Shown: positions 1 through 9,532, numbered from the stretch's first letter. The stretch is DNA of 64,000 nt from Pseudomonas gingeri (GCF_013386165.1 NZ_JACAOS010000019.1:1-64000), one strand, 5' to 3'. The notes: generated by a model from the sequence alone, not told the origin. Made by a program: numbers and translations.

Positions 1-278
1 CGCTGCTGTCAACACCTCTTTTACACCGCTTTCGATCGAGAAGATCGAATCGCTGAGAAGGCGAAAACTTGCTGCCTCATCAGCTACTTCTAGGCTTCGA
101 TACTCTGAAGCGAACCGCCAGTCCAAACTCTAAAAACCTTCGTAACTCATTGAATCTCAAAGGCTTTTCCGTTTCGACTGCGCCGGAAGTGGGGCGAATT
201 ATAGACCCACAGAATTTCCCGTCAACCGTTAATTTCAGTTTTATGGCAAATGGGCCAAAAAGCCCCGCAAACCTGTAT
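1..278. other. Unassigned leading sequence, no gene seen
   Basis: Lower-GC sequence before the first REPIN. The short open frames on both strands lack ribosome binding sites and do not resemble any family I recognise. It may be the downstream flank of a gene outside the window. Confidence 0.4.
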
Positions 279-377
279 GTAGGAGCGAGCTTGCTCGCGA
301 TGGAGGTCAACGATAACGCAGGGCATCTGGATGCACCGAGGCGCCCTTGCGCTCATCGCGAGCAAGCTCGCTCCTAC
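279..377. repeat. REPIN (inverted pair of REP sequences)
   Basis: The left arm begins GTAGGAGCGAGCTTGCTCG and the right arm ends with its reverse complement, CGAGCAAGCTCGCTCCTAC, about 50 bases apart. This is the usual Pseudomonas REPIN layout, thought to be mobilised in trans by a RAYT transposase, none of which lies in this window. It is downstream of the CoA transferase gene. Confidence 0.9.
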
Positions 378-420
378 AAGAGGCAGCGCAGCTCTCAAGT
401 CTTGCAGCGTTAGAACCGAC

Positions 421-446
421 GCCATCGCCAGCAAGCCGGCGCCTAC
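421..446. repeat. Single REP sequence of a second type
   Basis: CCATCGCCAGCAAGCCGGC followed by GCCTAC is an isolated half-element of the CTGGCAAGCCAG/GCCGGCTTGCTGGC REP class. It differs from the REPIN about 45 bases upstream. No partner arm is visible next to it. Confidence 0.7.
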
Positions 447-513
447 AAGAGCAGCAACTCTCAAGACCTGGATCGTTTGAACCCGCGCGTCTATATAGAA
501 GAGAGCAGGGCGC

Positions 514-1734
514 CTAGAGGACGCCCGCCTCACGCAGCGCCCCTACGGCCTCCGGCGCCAAGCCCAACACTCGCTGCAATACCTCCAGCGTGTGCTCGCC
601 TAATAGAGGAGGCGCATTGCGATACTCCACCGGCGTTGCGGACAAACGGATCGGACTCGCCACCTGCGGCGCCAACCCCGCCAGCGGATGCGGCAACTCC
701 ACCGCCAGGCCACGGGCCTGCACCTGGGGATCGGCGAACACCTGCGACAGATCATTGATCGGCCCACAGGGCACACCCGCCCGCTCCAACTGCGCCACCC
801 ACTCAGCCGTGGTCTTGAATACCGTCGCCTGACGAATCAACGGAATCAGCAGCGCCCGGTTGGCCACCCGCAACGTATTGGTCGCAAACCGCGGATCGTC
901 CGCCCACTGCGGCTGACCCGCCACCTCGGCAAACTTGCGGAACTGTCCGTCATTACCCACCGTCAGGATGAAATCACCATCCGCCGTAGGAAAGTCCTGA
1001 TACGGCACGATGTTCGGATGAGCATTGCCCAAACGCTTCGGTGCCACCCCCGTAGTTAGATAGTTCATGGCCTGATTCGCCAGGCAGGCCACCTGCACAT
1101 CCAGCAGCGCCATATCGATGTGCTGGCCGCCACCGCCCTGATCGCGATGAGCCAGGGCCGCCAGAATCGCCACCGTCGAATACAGCCCGGTGAGGATATC
1201 GGTCAGCGCCACGCCTACCTTCACCGGCCCTGCGCCCTCATCCCCCTCGGGGCGACCGGTAAGGCTCATCAGCCCACCCAGCCCCTGAATCATGAAGTCA
1301 TAGCCGGCACGCTTGGCGTAAGGCCCGGTCTGACCGAAGCCGGTGATCGAGCAATAGATCAGCGCAGGGTTGATGGCCTTGAGCGACTCATAGTCCAACC
1401 CATAGGCCGCCAGACCACCCACCTTGAAGTTTTCGATCAGGATATCGGACTTGGCCGCCAGCTCACGGACCAGGCGCTGCCCCTCGGACCGGGTGAAATC
1501 GATGGTCACCGACTGCTTGTTACGGTTGGCCGACAGGTAATAAGCCGCTTCCGTGGTGTTCTCACCATAGGCGTCCTTCAGGAAGGGCGGGCCCCAGGCG
1601 CGGGTGTCGTCGCCATTGCCCGGCCGCTCGACCTTGATGACCTCAGCCCCAAGGTCCGCCAGGATCTGGCCGGACCAGGGCCCGGCCAATACTCGCGACA
1701 AATCCAGCACTCGCAGATGCGATAGCGCGCCCAT
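514..1734 (-). CDS. Family III CoA transferase (CaiB/BaiF), probably glutarate CoA-transferase
   Basis: A 406-residue protein of the CaiB/BaiF (class III) CoA-transferase family, full length for the family. The N-terminal segment, the AEVIKVERP strand and the AGYDFMIQG motif with candidate catalytic Asp146 are all present. The gene lies 17 bases downstream of gcdH on the same strand, so the two are probably one operon. In pseudomonads the pair converts glutarate to glutaryl-CoA (with succinyl-CoA as likely donor) and then to crotonyl-CoA, in lysine/5-aminovalerate catabolism. The family is clear; the glutarate substrate is inferred from the neighbour gene only. Confidence 0.85.
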   Translation of the reverse strand: MGALSHLRVLDLSRVLAGPWSGQILADLGAEVIKVERPGNGDDTRAWGPPFLKDAYGENTTEAAYYLSANRNKQSVTIDFTRSEGQRLVRELAAKSDILIENFKVGGLAAYGLDYESLKAINPALIYCSITGFGQTGPYAKRAGYDFMIQGLGGLMSLTGRPEGDEGAGPVKVGVALTDILTGLYSTVAILAALAHRDQGGGGQHIDMALLDVQVACLANQAMNYLTTGVAPKRLGNAHPNIVPYQDFPTADGDFILTVGNDGQFRKFAEVAGQPQWADDPRFATNTLRVANRALLIPLIRQATVFKTTAEWVAQLERAGVPCGPINDLSQVFADPQVQARGLAVELPHPLAGLAPQVASPIRLSATPVEYRNAPPLLGEHTLEVLQRVLGLAPEAVGALREAGVL

Positions 1735-1751
1735 GAGCCAAGCCCCCTCTA

Positions 1752-2933
1752 TTAATAGAACGCCTGGAGGCCAGTCTGGGCACGCCCGAGGATCAGCGCA
1801 TGGACGTCGTGGGTCCCTTCATAGGTGTTCACCACCTCAAGGTTCACCAGGTGACGGGCAATCCCGAACTCGTCGGAGATCCCGTTGCCACCCAGCATGT
1901 CGCGGGCCATGCGCGCGATGTCCAGGGACTTGCCGCAGGAGTTGCGCTTCATGATCGAGGTGATCTCCACCGCCGCCGTGCCTTCATCCTTCATCCGCCC
2001 CAGACGCAGGCAGCCTTGCAGGGCGAGGGTGATCTCGGTCTGCATATCGGCCAGCTTCTTCTGGATCAATTGCGTCGCCGCCAATGGCCGACCGAACTGC
2101 TGACGATCCAGGGTGTACTGGCGAGCGGTGTGCCAGCAGAACTCGGCAGCGCCCAGTGCGCCCCAGGAGATACCGTAACGTGCGGAGTTGAGGCAGGTGA
2201 ACGGGCCTTTCAAACCACGCACCTCAGGGAAAATGTTCTCTTGCGGGACAAACACGTTGTCCATGACGATCTCACCGGTAATCGAGGCGCGCAGGCCGAC
2301 CTTGCCGTGAATCGCCGGAGCACTCAGGCCTTTCCAGCCTTTCTCGAGGACAAAGCCGCGAATGTCGCCGGCATCATCTTTAGCCCAGACCACAAATACA
2401 TCGGCAATCGGGCTGTTGGTGATCCACATCTTGCTGCCGGTCAGGCTGTAGCCGCCGTCGACCTTACGTGCACGACAGATCATCGCGCCCGGGTCGGAAC
2501 CATGGTTCGGCTCGGTCAGGCCAAAGCAGCCGATCCATTCGCCGGAGGCGAGCTTCGGCAGGTACTTCTGCTTTTGCGCCTCGGTACCGAACTCATTGAT
2601 CGGCACCATCACCAGGGAGGACTGCACGCTCATCATCGAACGATAGCCAGAGTCGACCCGCTCGACTTCCCGGGCAATCAGGCCGTAGCTGACGTAGTTC
2701 AGCCCGCTGCCGCCGTACTCCACGGGAATGGTCGCCCCCAACAGGCCGACTTCACCCATTTCACGGAAGATCGCCGGGTCGGTCTTTTCGTGACGGAAGG
2801 CTTCGAGAACCCGTGGCGCCAGCTTGTCCTGGGCGAACTGCTCAGCCGTGTCGCGGATCATGCGCTCTTCCTCGGTGAGCTGTTGATCCAGCAGCAGGGG
2901 ATCGATCCAGTTGAAGCTTGCCTTGGCGCCCAT
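1752..2933 (-). CDS. gcdH: Glutaryl-CoA dehydrogenase
   Basis: A 393-residue acyl-CoA dehydrogenase family flavoprotein that oxidises and decarboxylates glutaryl-CoA to crotonyl-CoA. The N-terminal helical part, the FGLTEPNHGSDPG FAD/substrate strand and the C-terminal helical domain are complete. The expected catalytic base is Glu372 in NTYEGTHDVH, near the C-terminus, as in GcdH enzymes. It is transcribed away from the LysR regulator across a 158-base gap and towards the CoA transferase. Length and motifs fit GcdH better than short-chain acyl-CoA dehydrogenases. Confidence 0.93.
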   Translation of the reverse strand: MGAKASFNWIDPLLLDQQLTEEERMIRDTAEQFAQDKLAPRVLEAFRHEKTDPAIFREMGEVGLLGATIPVEYGGSGLNYVSYGLIAREVERVDSGYRSMMSVQSSLVMVPINEFGTEAQKQKYLPKLASGEWIGCFGLTEPNHGSDPGAMICRARKVDGGYSLTGSKMWITNSPIADVFVVWAKDDAGDIRGFVLEKGWKGLSAPAIHGKVGLRASITGEIVMDNVFVPQENIFPEVRGLKGPFTCLNSARYGISWGALGAAEFCWHTARQYTLDRQQFGRPLAATQLIQKKLADMQTEITLALQGCLRLGRMKDEGTAAVEITSIMKRNSCGKSLDIARMARDMLGGNGISDEFGIARHLVNLEVVNTYEGTHDVHALILGRAQTGLQAFY

Positions 2934-3091
2934 GGGTGAGTCCTCGTGAAGTCAGTAAAAAAGGTCTGGACTGATCCTAGGCCCCACCCGGTTATCCGGC
3001 AAACGAGGATTTCGCATACTGTTGTGCTAATTTCTCACTCCGAAAAGCTCTCAACCGCCATTTAGCATCACCTTTAGTGAGGTTGCCGTAC

Positions 3092-4012
3092 ATGCGCCGC
3101 AAGATCCCCAGCACCACCGCGCTGATCAGCTTCGAAGCCGCGGCGCGCCACGAGAGTTTTACCAAGGCCGCGCTAGAGCTTTCCCTCACTCAAGGTGCCA
3201 TTTGCCGACAGATCGCCAGCCTGGAAGAGTTTCTCGGCGTCGAACTGTTCCGACGCTCCCGACGCGGCGTGAAGCTGACCGAAGCCGGGCTTTCCTACAG
3301 CCGGCGAGTCGCCACCCAACTGGACGCAGTGGAGCGCGATACGCTCTCGGTCATGGGCCAGCAGGGCGCCAACGTCATCGAACTGGCCGTGGTCCCGACC
3401 TTCGGCACCCAATGGCTACTGCCCAGGCTCAAGGACTTCCAGCAGCAGCACCCGGAAGTCACCGTCAACCTGACCAACCGGACCCGGCCGTTTCTCTTCG
3501 CCGACACCGACTTCGACGCCGCGATCTACTTCGGCGATGCCGACTGGTCAGGTACCGAATCCCACCGCCTGATGGGCGAGAACCCCATGCCGGTGTGCAG
3601 CCCAAGCCTGCTGGGCGACCTGCAGAGCCTGAGCCCGACGCGGATCGCCGAACTGCCGCTGCTGCAACAGACCACACGCCCCTATGCCTGGCGCCAGTGG
3701 TTCAACGCCCAGGAGCTGAATGTGCCCCGCGACATGACGGGGCCGCGCTACGAGCTATTCTCCATGTTGGCCCAAGCCGCCATGCATGAGATGGGGGTCG
3801 CGCTGATTCCTCCTTTCCTGATCCAACGGGAACTGGAAGAGCGGCGCCTGGTGATCGCCAACCCCAATGCACTCTCCAGCATCAAGGCGTATTACCTGAT
3901 GATTCCCGAGCGAAAGGTCGAATCGGCGTCCTTGCGCGCTTTTCGTGACTGGCTGGTACACCAGGCGCAAGGCTACAGCCTGCTGTCTTCAAGGTCTTCC
4001 GCCGTTAGTTGA
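3092..4012 (+). CDS. gcdR: LysR-type regulator, probable activator of gcdH
   Basis: A 306-residue LysR-type transcription factor. The N-terminal helix-turn-helix (FTKAALELSLTQGAICRQIASLEEFLG) is followed by a periplasmic-binding-fold effector domain (VVPTFGTQWLLPRL). The ATG at 3092 is chosen because GTGAGG lies about 9 bases upstream; a GTG five codons earlier is possible but would use that site as coding. Divergent placement beside gcdH is the usual arrangement of a LysR gene and its target, and matches gcdR of other pseudomonads, which responds to glutarate. Family is certain, target is inferred. Confidence 0.85.
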   Translation: MRRKIPSTTALISFEAAARHESFTKAALELSLTQGAICRQIASLEEFLGVELFRRSRRGVKLTEAGLSYSRRVATQLDAVERDTLSVMGQQGANVIELAVVPTFGTQWLLPRLKDFQQQHPEVTVNLTNRTRPFLFADTDFDAAIYFGDADWSGTESHRLMGENPMPVCSPSLLGDLQSLSPTRIAELPLLQQTTRPYAWRQWFNAQELNVPRDMTGPRYELFSMLAQAAMHEMGVALIPPFLIQRELEERRLVIANPNALSSIKAYYLMIPERKVESASLRAFRDWLVHQAQGYSLLSSRSSAVS

Positions 4013-4429
4013 CCCTGTAGTCAATATCCCTTAACACCTACAGATATAACAATATGTCGCCTTTCGGCGGACTGTACCGATATCCGTAAATTTGGTACTG
4101 AAGTGCCGGATGGCAAGGCTTTCAGCCCCTATTTCCGTCCGATATCCATTCATTCACGTCGCCGATTCGAATTTTCTTCAAATCCAGCCAAAATCCTTGT
4201 AAGCCCCTTTTTTCATGGGCCCGCGCCGTGACGTTGCGACATTTGGTCACAGCGTGACTTGTAGTTAATCCTGCGTCACCTTTCAGAATATCTTGAAGGG
4301 TGTGGTTTTCACCTGCAAAATGCCGCGCCCCGCCGACAAATCCGGCGGGATCGTGCTGATCGGCCGCTCCAGACGCACCATCCGCAGTGCGCTGGCCTCT
4401 TATAAAAAAGATCACGCAGGAGATTTGAC
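4013..4429. other. Intergenic region and pntAA leader
   Basis: No gene is supported in these 417 bases; an antisense frame crossing it lacks family resemblance. It contains a short GC hairpin (CGCCGACAAATCCGGCG near 4330) and the Shine-Dalgarno CAGGAG at 4417-4422. The promoter of the pnt operon should lie here but no unambiguous -35/-10 pair was identified. Confidence 0.5.
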
Positions 4430-5551
4430 GTGCACATTGGTGTTCCTCTCGAAACCCAGACGGGTGAAACCCGGGTTGCTGCAACCCCGGAAACCATCAA
4501 GAAGCTGATCGGCCAGGGTCATAAGGTCACTGTGCAAAGCGGCGCCGGCCTCAAGGCCAGTGTTGTCGACAGTGCCTATGAAGCGGCGGGGGCAGCCATT
4601 GGCAGCGCCAACGACGCCTTCGGCGCCGAGCTGATCCTCAAGGTGGTGGCGCCCAGCGACAGCGAACTGACGCTGATCAAGCGCGGCACCGTCCTGGTGG
4701 GCATGCTCAATCCGTTCAACAACGAAACCCTCGCCAAGCTGGCCGAACACGGCATCACCGCCTTTGCCCTGGAGGCCGCGCCACGCACCTCCCGCGCCCA
4801 GAGCCTCGATGTGCTGTCGTCCCAGGCCAACATCGCCGGCTACAAGGCGGTGCTGCTGGCAGCCCATCACTACCCACGCTTCATGCCAATGCTGATGACT
4901 GCGGCGGGTACCGTGAAAGCCGCGCGTGTGCTGATCCTGGGGGCGGGCGTCGCCGGCTTGCAGGCCATCGCCACGGCCAAGCGCCTGGGGGCGGTGATCG
5001 AAGCCTCGGATGTACGACCTGCGGTCAAGGAACAGATCGAATCCCTCGGCGCCAAGTTCGTCGATGTGCCGTATGAGACCGATGAAGAACGCGAATGCGC
5101 GGTCGGCGTCGGTGGTTATGCCCGGCCGATGCCCGCCAGCTGGATGCAGCGCCAGGCCCTGGCCGTGCACGAACGCGCCAAGCAGGCCGACATCGTCATC
5201 ACCACCGCACTGATTCCGGGACGCAAGGCGCCGGTGCTGCTGAGCGCCGAGACCGTCGCGCAGATGAAGCCCGGCTCGGTGGTCATCGACCTCGCGGCGG
5301 CGCAAGGCGGCAACTGCCCGTTGACCGTGGCGGACCAAGTGGTGGTCGAACATGGCGTGACCATTTGCGGCCCGACCAATCTGGCCGGTGAAGTCGCGGC
5401 AGACGCTTCGGCACTCTACGCCCGCAACCTGCTGGACTTCCTGAAGCTGGTCTTCAACAAGGAAGGCCAATTCGAAGTGAACCTGGAAGACGACATCGTC
5501 GCCGCGTGCCTGATGTGCCGCGACGGTCAGATCGTGCGCAAGAACGGCTGA
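4430..5551 (+). CDS. pntAA: NAD(P) transhydrogenase alpha subunit, soluble part
   Basis: A 373-residue soluble domain I of the proton-translocating transhydrogenase, homologous to alanine dehydrogenase. It carries the NAD(H) site and exchanges hydride with the NADP site on PntB. The opening MHIGVPLETQTGETRVAATP and the nucleotide-fold segment LILGAGVAGLQAIATAKRLGAVIEASDVR are diagnostic. The start is GTG at 4430 with CAGGAG 7 bases upstream. In enterics PntA is one chain; here the membrane part is a separate gene 11 bases downstream, the usual three-gene form in Pseudomonas. Confidence 0.95.
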   Translation: MHIGVPLETQTGETRVAATPETIKKLIGQGHKVTVQSGAGLKASVVDSAYEAAGAAIGSANDAFGAELILKVVAPSDSELTLIKRGTVLVGMLNPFNNETLAKLAEHGITAFALEAAPRTSRAQSLDVLSSQANIAGYKAVLLAAHHYPRFMPMLMTAAGTVKAARVLILGAGVAGLQAIATAKRLGAVIEASDVRPAVKEQIESLGAKFVDVPYETDEERECAVGVGGYARPMPASWMQRQALAVHERAKQADIVITTALIPGRKAPVLLSAETVAQMKPGSVVIDLAAAQGGNCPLTVADQVVVEHGVTICGPTNLAGEVAADASALYARNLLDFLKLVFNKEGQFEVNLEDDIVAACLMCRDGQIVRKNG

Positions 5552-5562
5552 GGATAACAATA

Positions 5563-5886
5563 ATGGAAGACATGCTGATCTCTCACGGCATCTACAACCT
5601 GATCATCTTCGTACTGGCGATTTATGTCGGTTACCACGTGGTCTGGAACGTTACACCCGCACTGCACACCCCCTTGATGGCGGTGACCAACGCCATCTCG
5701 GCGATCGTCATCGTCGGCGCTATGCTCGCCGCCGCGCTGACCGTGACCCCGCTGGGCAAGACCATGGGCACCCTCGCCGTGGCACTGGCCGCGGTCAACG
5801 TGTTCGGTGGCTTCCTGGTGACACGCCGCATGCTTGAAATGTTCAAGAAGAAAGCGCCCAAGGCTGTGAAAGAGGTGCAATCGTAA
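5563..5886 (+). CDS. pntAB: NAD(P) transhydrogenase alpha subunit, membrane part
   Basis: A 107-residue membrane protein with three to four hydrophobic segments, equivalent to the C-terminal membrane portion of PntA (domain IIa). With PntB it forms the proton channel. The ATG at 5563 follows the pntAA stop by 11 bases with AGGATAAC upstream; a longer in-frame frame extends into pntAA and is not needed. Its stop TAA shares its last A with the pntB ATG, so translation is coupled. Confidence 0.95.
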   Translation: MEDMLISHGIYNLIIFVLAIYVGYHVVWNVTPALHTPLMAVTNAISAIVIVGAMLAAALTVTPLGKTMGTLAVALAAVNVFGGFLVTRRMLEMFKKKAPKAVKEVQS

Positions 5887-7322
5887 TGAGCATGAATCTG
5901 GTCACGACGCTCTACCTGATCGCGTCGATCTGCTTTATCCAGGCCCTCAAGGGCTTGTCGCACCCGACCACGTCGCGGCGCGGCAACCTGTTTGGCATGC
6001 TCGGCATGGCCTTGGCGGTCCTCACCACCATCGGCCTCATCTATAAGCTGGGGGCTGAGCTTGCCACCGCCGGCATCGGCTACGTCATCGTCGGCCTGCT
6101 GATCGGCGGCACCGCCGGTTCGATCATGGCCAAGCGCGTTGAAATGACCAAGATGCCGGAACTGGTCGCTTTCATGCACAGCATGATCGGCCTGGCGGCG
6201 GTGTTTATCGCGATTGCCGCGGTGGTCGAGCCGCAATCCCTGGGCATCGTCAAACAGCTGGGCGATGCGATTCCGTCGGGCAACCGCCTGGAACTGTTCC
6301 TCGGCGCCGCGATTGGTGCAATTACCTTCTCCGGCTCGGTGATCGCCTTCGGCAAACTGTCGGGCAAGTACAAGTTCCGCCTGTTCCAGGGCGCACCGGT
6401 ACAGTTCGGCGGCCAGCACAAGCTGAACCTGGCACTGGGCCTGGCCACCCTCGGTCTCGGCCTGACCTTTATGCTGACCGGCAACCTGAATGCCTTCGCC
6501 CTGATGCTGGCCCTGGCCTTCGTGCTCGGCGTGCTGATCATCATCCCCATCGGCGGGGCCGACATGCCGGTGGTGGTGTCGATGCTCAACAGCTACTCCG
6601 GCTGGGCTGCGGCAGGGATCGGCTTCTCGCTGAACAACTCGATGCTGATCATCGCCGGCTCCCTGGTGGGCTCAAGCGGTGCAATCCTCTCGTACATCAT
6701 GTGCAAGGCGATGAACCGCTCGTTCTTCAACGTGTTGCTCGGCGGCTTCGGCAACAGCGCCGACGCCGCCGGCCCGGCCGGTTCGAAGGAAGCCCGTCCG
6801 GTGAAATCCGGTTCGGCGGATGACGCCACCTTCCTGCTGACCAACGCCGACACCGTGATCATCGTCCCAGGCTATGGCCTGGCGGTGGCCCGGGCACAGC
6901 ACGCGCTCAAGGAACTGACCGAGAAGCTGACCCACCGTGGCGTGACCGTGAAATACGCGATCCACCCGGTGGCCGGACGCATGCCCGGGCACATGAACGT
7001 GCTGCTGGCCGAGGCCGAAGTGCCTTACGACCAGGTGTTCGAGATGGAAGACATCAACTCCGAGTTCGGCCAGGCCGACGTGGTGCTGGTGCTCGGTGCC
7101 AACGACGTGGTCAACCCGGCCGCCAAGAACGATCCAAAATCGCCGATTGCCGGCATGCCGATTCTCGAAGCCTTCAAGGCCAAGACCATCATCGTCAACA
7201 AGCGCTCCATGGCCAGCGGTTACGCCGGCCTGGACAACGAACTGTTCTACCTCGACAAGACCATGATGGTCTTCGGTGATGCGAAGAAGGTCATCGAGGA
7301 CATGGTCAAGGCTGTCGACTAA
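5886..7322 (+). CDS. pntB: NAD(P) transhydrogenase beta subunit
   Basis: A 478-residue subunit of eight to nine membrane helices followed by a C-terminal NADP(H)-binding domain III. The nucleotide-binding part is recognisable in VIIVPGYGLAVARAQHAL and in GRMPGHMNVLLAEAEVPYD. It makes the inner-membrane complex that couples the proton gradient to NADPH formation from NADH. The start overlaps the pntAB stop (TAATG), making a tight three-gene operon that ends in a strong hairpin 25 bases after the stop. Confidence 0.96.
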   Translation: MSMNLVTTLYLIASICFIQALKGLSHPTTSRRGNLFGMLGMALAVLTTIGLIYKLGAELATAGIGYVIVGLLIGGTAGSIMAKRVEMTKMPELVAFMHSMIGLAAVFIAIAAVVEPQSLGIVKQLGDAIPSGNRLELFLGAAIGAITFSGSVIAFGKLSGKYKFRLFQGAPVQFGGQHKLNLALGLATLGLGLTFMLTGNLNAFALMLALAFVLGVLIIIPIGGADMPVVVSMLNSYSGWAAAGIGFSLNNSMLIIAGSLVGSSGAILSYIMCKAMNRSFFNVLLGGFGNSADAAGPAGSKEARPVKSGSADDATFLLTNADTVIIVPGYGLAVARAQHALKELTEKLTHRGVTVKYAIHPVAGRMPGHMNVLLAEAEVPYDQVFEMEDINSEFGQADVVLVLGANDVVNPAAKNDPKSPIAGMPILEAFKAKTIIVNKRSMASGYAGLDNELFYLDKTMMVFGDAKKVIEDMVKAVD

Positions 7323-7346
7323 AAGCTTGCGCTGACGCAATACCGA

Positions 7347-7380
7347 AAACCCCAGCCTCCCGTAGGCTGGGGTTTTTCTT
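7347..7380 (+). terminator. Rho-independent terminator of the pnt operon
   Basis: CCCCAGCCT, a five-base loop and AGGCTGGGG form a nine-pair stem at 7350-7372, followed at once by TTTTTCTTT. It lies just after the pntB stop codon. Confidence 0.93.
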
Positions 7381-7503
7381 TGTCCGCAGAAAACCGACCA
7401 AAGGCTCTGAATCCGCCTCTGGCATTCGACCTTGGTCGGGCGGCGAAACTATTTGAAACCTCTAGACTGCGCATCTTGCTTTCGTTGCCTGAGATAACAC
7501 GCC

Positions 7504-8997
7504 ATGTACCGTGATCGTATTCGCTTGCCTTCGTTGTTGGACAAGGTCATGGGCGCAGCCGACGCTGCCGCTCTGATTCAGGACGGCATGACCGTCGGCA
7601 TGAGCGGTTTCACCCGCGCCGGTGAAGCCAAGGCCGTGCCCCATGCCCTGGCCGAACGGGCCAAGACGTCGCCCCTGAAAATCACCCTGATGACCGGCGC
7701 CAGCCTGGGCAACGATCTCGACAAACAGCTCACCGAAGCCGGTGTGCTGTCGCGACGCATGCCGTTCCAGGTCGACAGCACCCTGCGCAAGGCGATCAAC
7801 GCCGGCGAGGTGATGTTTATCGACCAGCACTTGTCGGAAACCGTCGAGCAGCTGCGCAACAAGCAGCTCAAGCTGCCGGACCTGGCGGTGATCGAAGCCG
7901 TGGCCATCACCGAACAAGGGCATATCGTGCCGACCACCTCGGTGGGCAACTCGGCCAGCTTCGCGATTTTCGCCAAGCAGGTGATCGTCGAGATCAACCT
8001 GGCGCACAATCCGAACCTGGAAGGCCTGCACGACATCTATATCCCCAGCTATCGCCCGACCCGCACGCCGATCCCGTTGGTGAAGGTCGACGATCGCATC
8101 GGCAGCACCGCGATCCCGATCGACCCGGCCAAGATCGTCGCCATCGTGATCACCAACCAGCCCGACTCACCGTCCACCGTGACCCCGCCGGACGCAGACA
8201 CCCAGGCCATCGCCAGCCACCTGATCGCCTTCCTTAAGGAAGAAGTGGCCGACGGACGCATGACCAACAAGCTCGGCCCGCTGCAGGCCGGCATCGGCAA
8301 CATTGCCAACGCGGTGATGTGCGGCCTGATCGACTCACCGTTCGAAGACCTGACCATGTACTCCGAAGTGCTGCAGGACTCGACCTTCGACCTGATCGAC
8401 GCGGGCAAGCTGTCCTTCGCCTCCGGCAGCTCGATCACCTTGTCGAGTCGGCGTAACAGCGACGTGTTCGGCAACCTGGAACACTATAAAGAGAAGCTGG
8501 TGCTGCGCCCGCAGGAAATCTCCAACCACCCGGAAGTGGTACGGCGCCTGGGTATCATCGGCATCAACACCGCCCTGGAGTTCGACCTGTACGGCAACGT
8601 CAACTCCACCCACGTCTGCGGCACGCGGATGATGAACGGCATCGGCGGCTCCGGCGACTTCGCCCGCAATGCGCACTTGGCGATCTTCGTCACCAAGTCC
8701 ATTGCCAAGGGCGGGGCGATTTCCAGCGTGGTGCCCATGGTCAGCCACGTCGACCACACCGAGCATGACGTGGATATCCTCGTCACCGAAATCGGCCTGG
8801 CCGACCTGCGCGGCCTGGCGCCACGGGAACGGGCGAGGGCGGTGATCGACAACTGTGTGCATCCGGACTTCCGCGATGCCCTGAACAGCTACTTCGATCG
8901 CGCCTGCGCCCTGGGTGGCCACACCCCCCACATCCTGCGTGAAGCACTGAGTTGGCACATCAACCTGGAAGAAACCGGGAAGATGCTGCCGAGCTGA
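7504..8997 (+). CDS. Succinate:acetate-type CoA transferase (acetyl-CoA hydrolase/transferase family)
   Basis: A 497-residue class I CoA transferase of the acetyl-CoA hydrolase/transferase family, succinate CoA-transferase branch. Glu288 in LTMYSEVLQDSTFDL matches the catalytic glutamate that carries the CoA thioester in AarC-type enzymes. GIGNIANAV and the C-terminal GLADLRGLAPRERA segment are also typical. Probable role: moving CoA between succinate and acetate or propionate, bypassing or feeding the TCA cycle. The gene stands alone between the pnt terminator and the DUF1127 region. The exact acceptor cannot be told from sequence. Confidence 0.88.
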   Translation: MYRDRIRLPSLLDKVMGAADAAALIQDGMTVGMSGFTRAGEAKAVPHALAERAKTSPLKITLMTGASLGNDLDKQLTEAGVLSRRMPFQVDSTLRKAINAGEVMFIDQHLSETVEQLRNKQLKLPDLAVIEAVAITEQGHIVPTTSVGNSASFAIFAKQVIVEINLAHNPNLEGLHDIYIPSYRPTRTPIPLVKVDDRIGSTAIPIDPAKIVAIVITNQPDSPSTVTPPDADTQAIASHLIAFLKEEVADGRMTNKLGPLQAGIGNIANAVMCGLIDSPFEDLTMYSEVLQDSTFDLIDAGKLSFASGSSITLSSRRNSDVFGNLEHYKEKLVLRPQEISNHPEVVRRLGIIGINTALEFDLYGNVNSTHVCGTRMMNGIGGSGDFARNAHLAIFVTKSIAKGGAISSVVPMVSHVDHTEHDVDILVTEIGLADLRGLAPRERARAVIDNCVHPDFRDALNSYFDRACALGGHTPHILREALSWHINLEETGKMLPS

Positions 8998-9010
8998 TTG
9001 ATACAGTTGC

Positions 9011-9040
9011 CCGCTGATGCAAACACAGTTTCATCAGCGG
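9011..9040 (+). terminator. Hairpin after the CoA transferase gene
   Basis: CCGCTGATG and CATCAGCGG pair perfectly (nine pairs) around a 12-base loop, 13 bases after the stop. No run of T follows, so it may be a Rho-dependent 3' end or an mRNA-stabilising hairpin. Confidence 0.45.
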
Positions 9041-9068
9041 TCCTGGATTATTCGACAGATTGAAAAAA

Positions 9069-9233
9069 ACTGTACTGCTGTACCGGTCATTTCCCGCCTC
9101 GAATCACCTCGAATCCTCCCAACCCAGACCAAAACGCACCATTTTGAGGCTGACAGGTACAGTTGCCTCAGTTTAGTGCAGTACAGCACCTCTAAACAGT
9201 TAACTGAGCCCTCACAATACAGATGAACTGTAT
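9069..9233 (+). promoter_or_regulatory. Cluster of ACTGTA/TACAGT elements upstream of the DUF1127 gene
   Basis: The sequence shows ACTGTACTGCTGTACCGGT at 9069-9087, GGTACAGT at 9156-9163, GTACAG at 9181-9186, and the inverted pair ATACAG-5-CTGTAT at 9217-9233. Repeated half-sites of this kind resemble operators of MocR/GntR-type regulators, which use CTGTAC-like repeats. No such regulator is encoded in the window, so the assignment is by resemblance only. Confidence 0.45.
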
Positions 9234-9316
9234 CTACAGAGACTAGGCAAAGAGGAGGATCATTGGCATCAGTTAAACCACTACCTAATCCCGCCACAAG
9301 CGGAAGGATGCTAATC

Positions 9317-9532
9317 ATGGAACGTACACTCAGTTCCGACATGTTCTACGAAAACACCGCTACTGACGCTCAAGCTTCGATGCCTCTGCGCGTTCTCGCC
9401 AACCTGATGTTGTGGCAGCGCCGCATTGCCAGCCGCCATCAACTGGCTCGCCTGGATTCGCGTCTGCTGGCCGATGCCGGTATCAGCGAAGCACAGCGTT
9501 ACGAAGAGTTGAGCAAGCCGTTCTGGCGCTAA
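9317..9532 (+). CDS. DUF1127 domain small protein
   Basis: A 71-residue protein ending in a typical DUF1127 segment, LARLDSRLLADAGISEAQRYEELSKPFWR, an arginine-rich helical motif common in proteobacteria. Some members have been linked to RNA turnover and phosphate or carbon metabolism, but no function can be assigned here. ATG 9317 is preferred because GGAAGG (9302-9307) sits 9 bases upstream; the earlier ATG at 9308 touches that site. The gene is monocistronic, with its own strong terminator and an unusual repeat-rich promoter region. Confidence 0.88.
   Translation: MERTLSSDMFYENTATDAQASMPLRVLANLMLWQRRIASRHQLARLDSRLLADAGISEAQRYEELSKPFWR

Noticed and set aside
1800..2939. A 379-codon plus-strand frame opposite gcdH
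   Set aside because: Antisense shadow caused by high GC at third positions; the gcdH protein is clear and complete on the other strand.
5506..5562. Longer start for pntAB inside pntAA
   Set aside because: The ATG at 5563 has a ribosome site and gives the normal N-terminus; the extension overlaps coding sequence without need.
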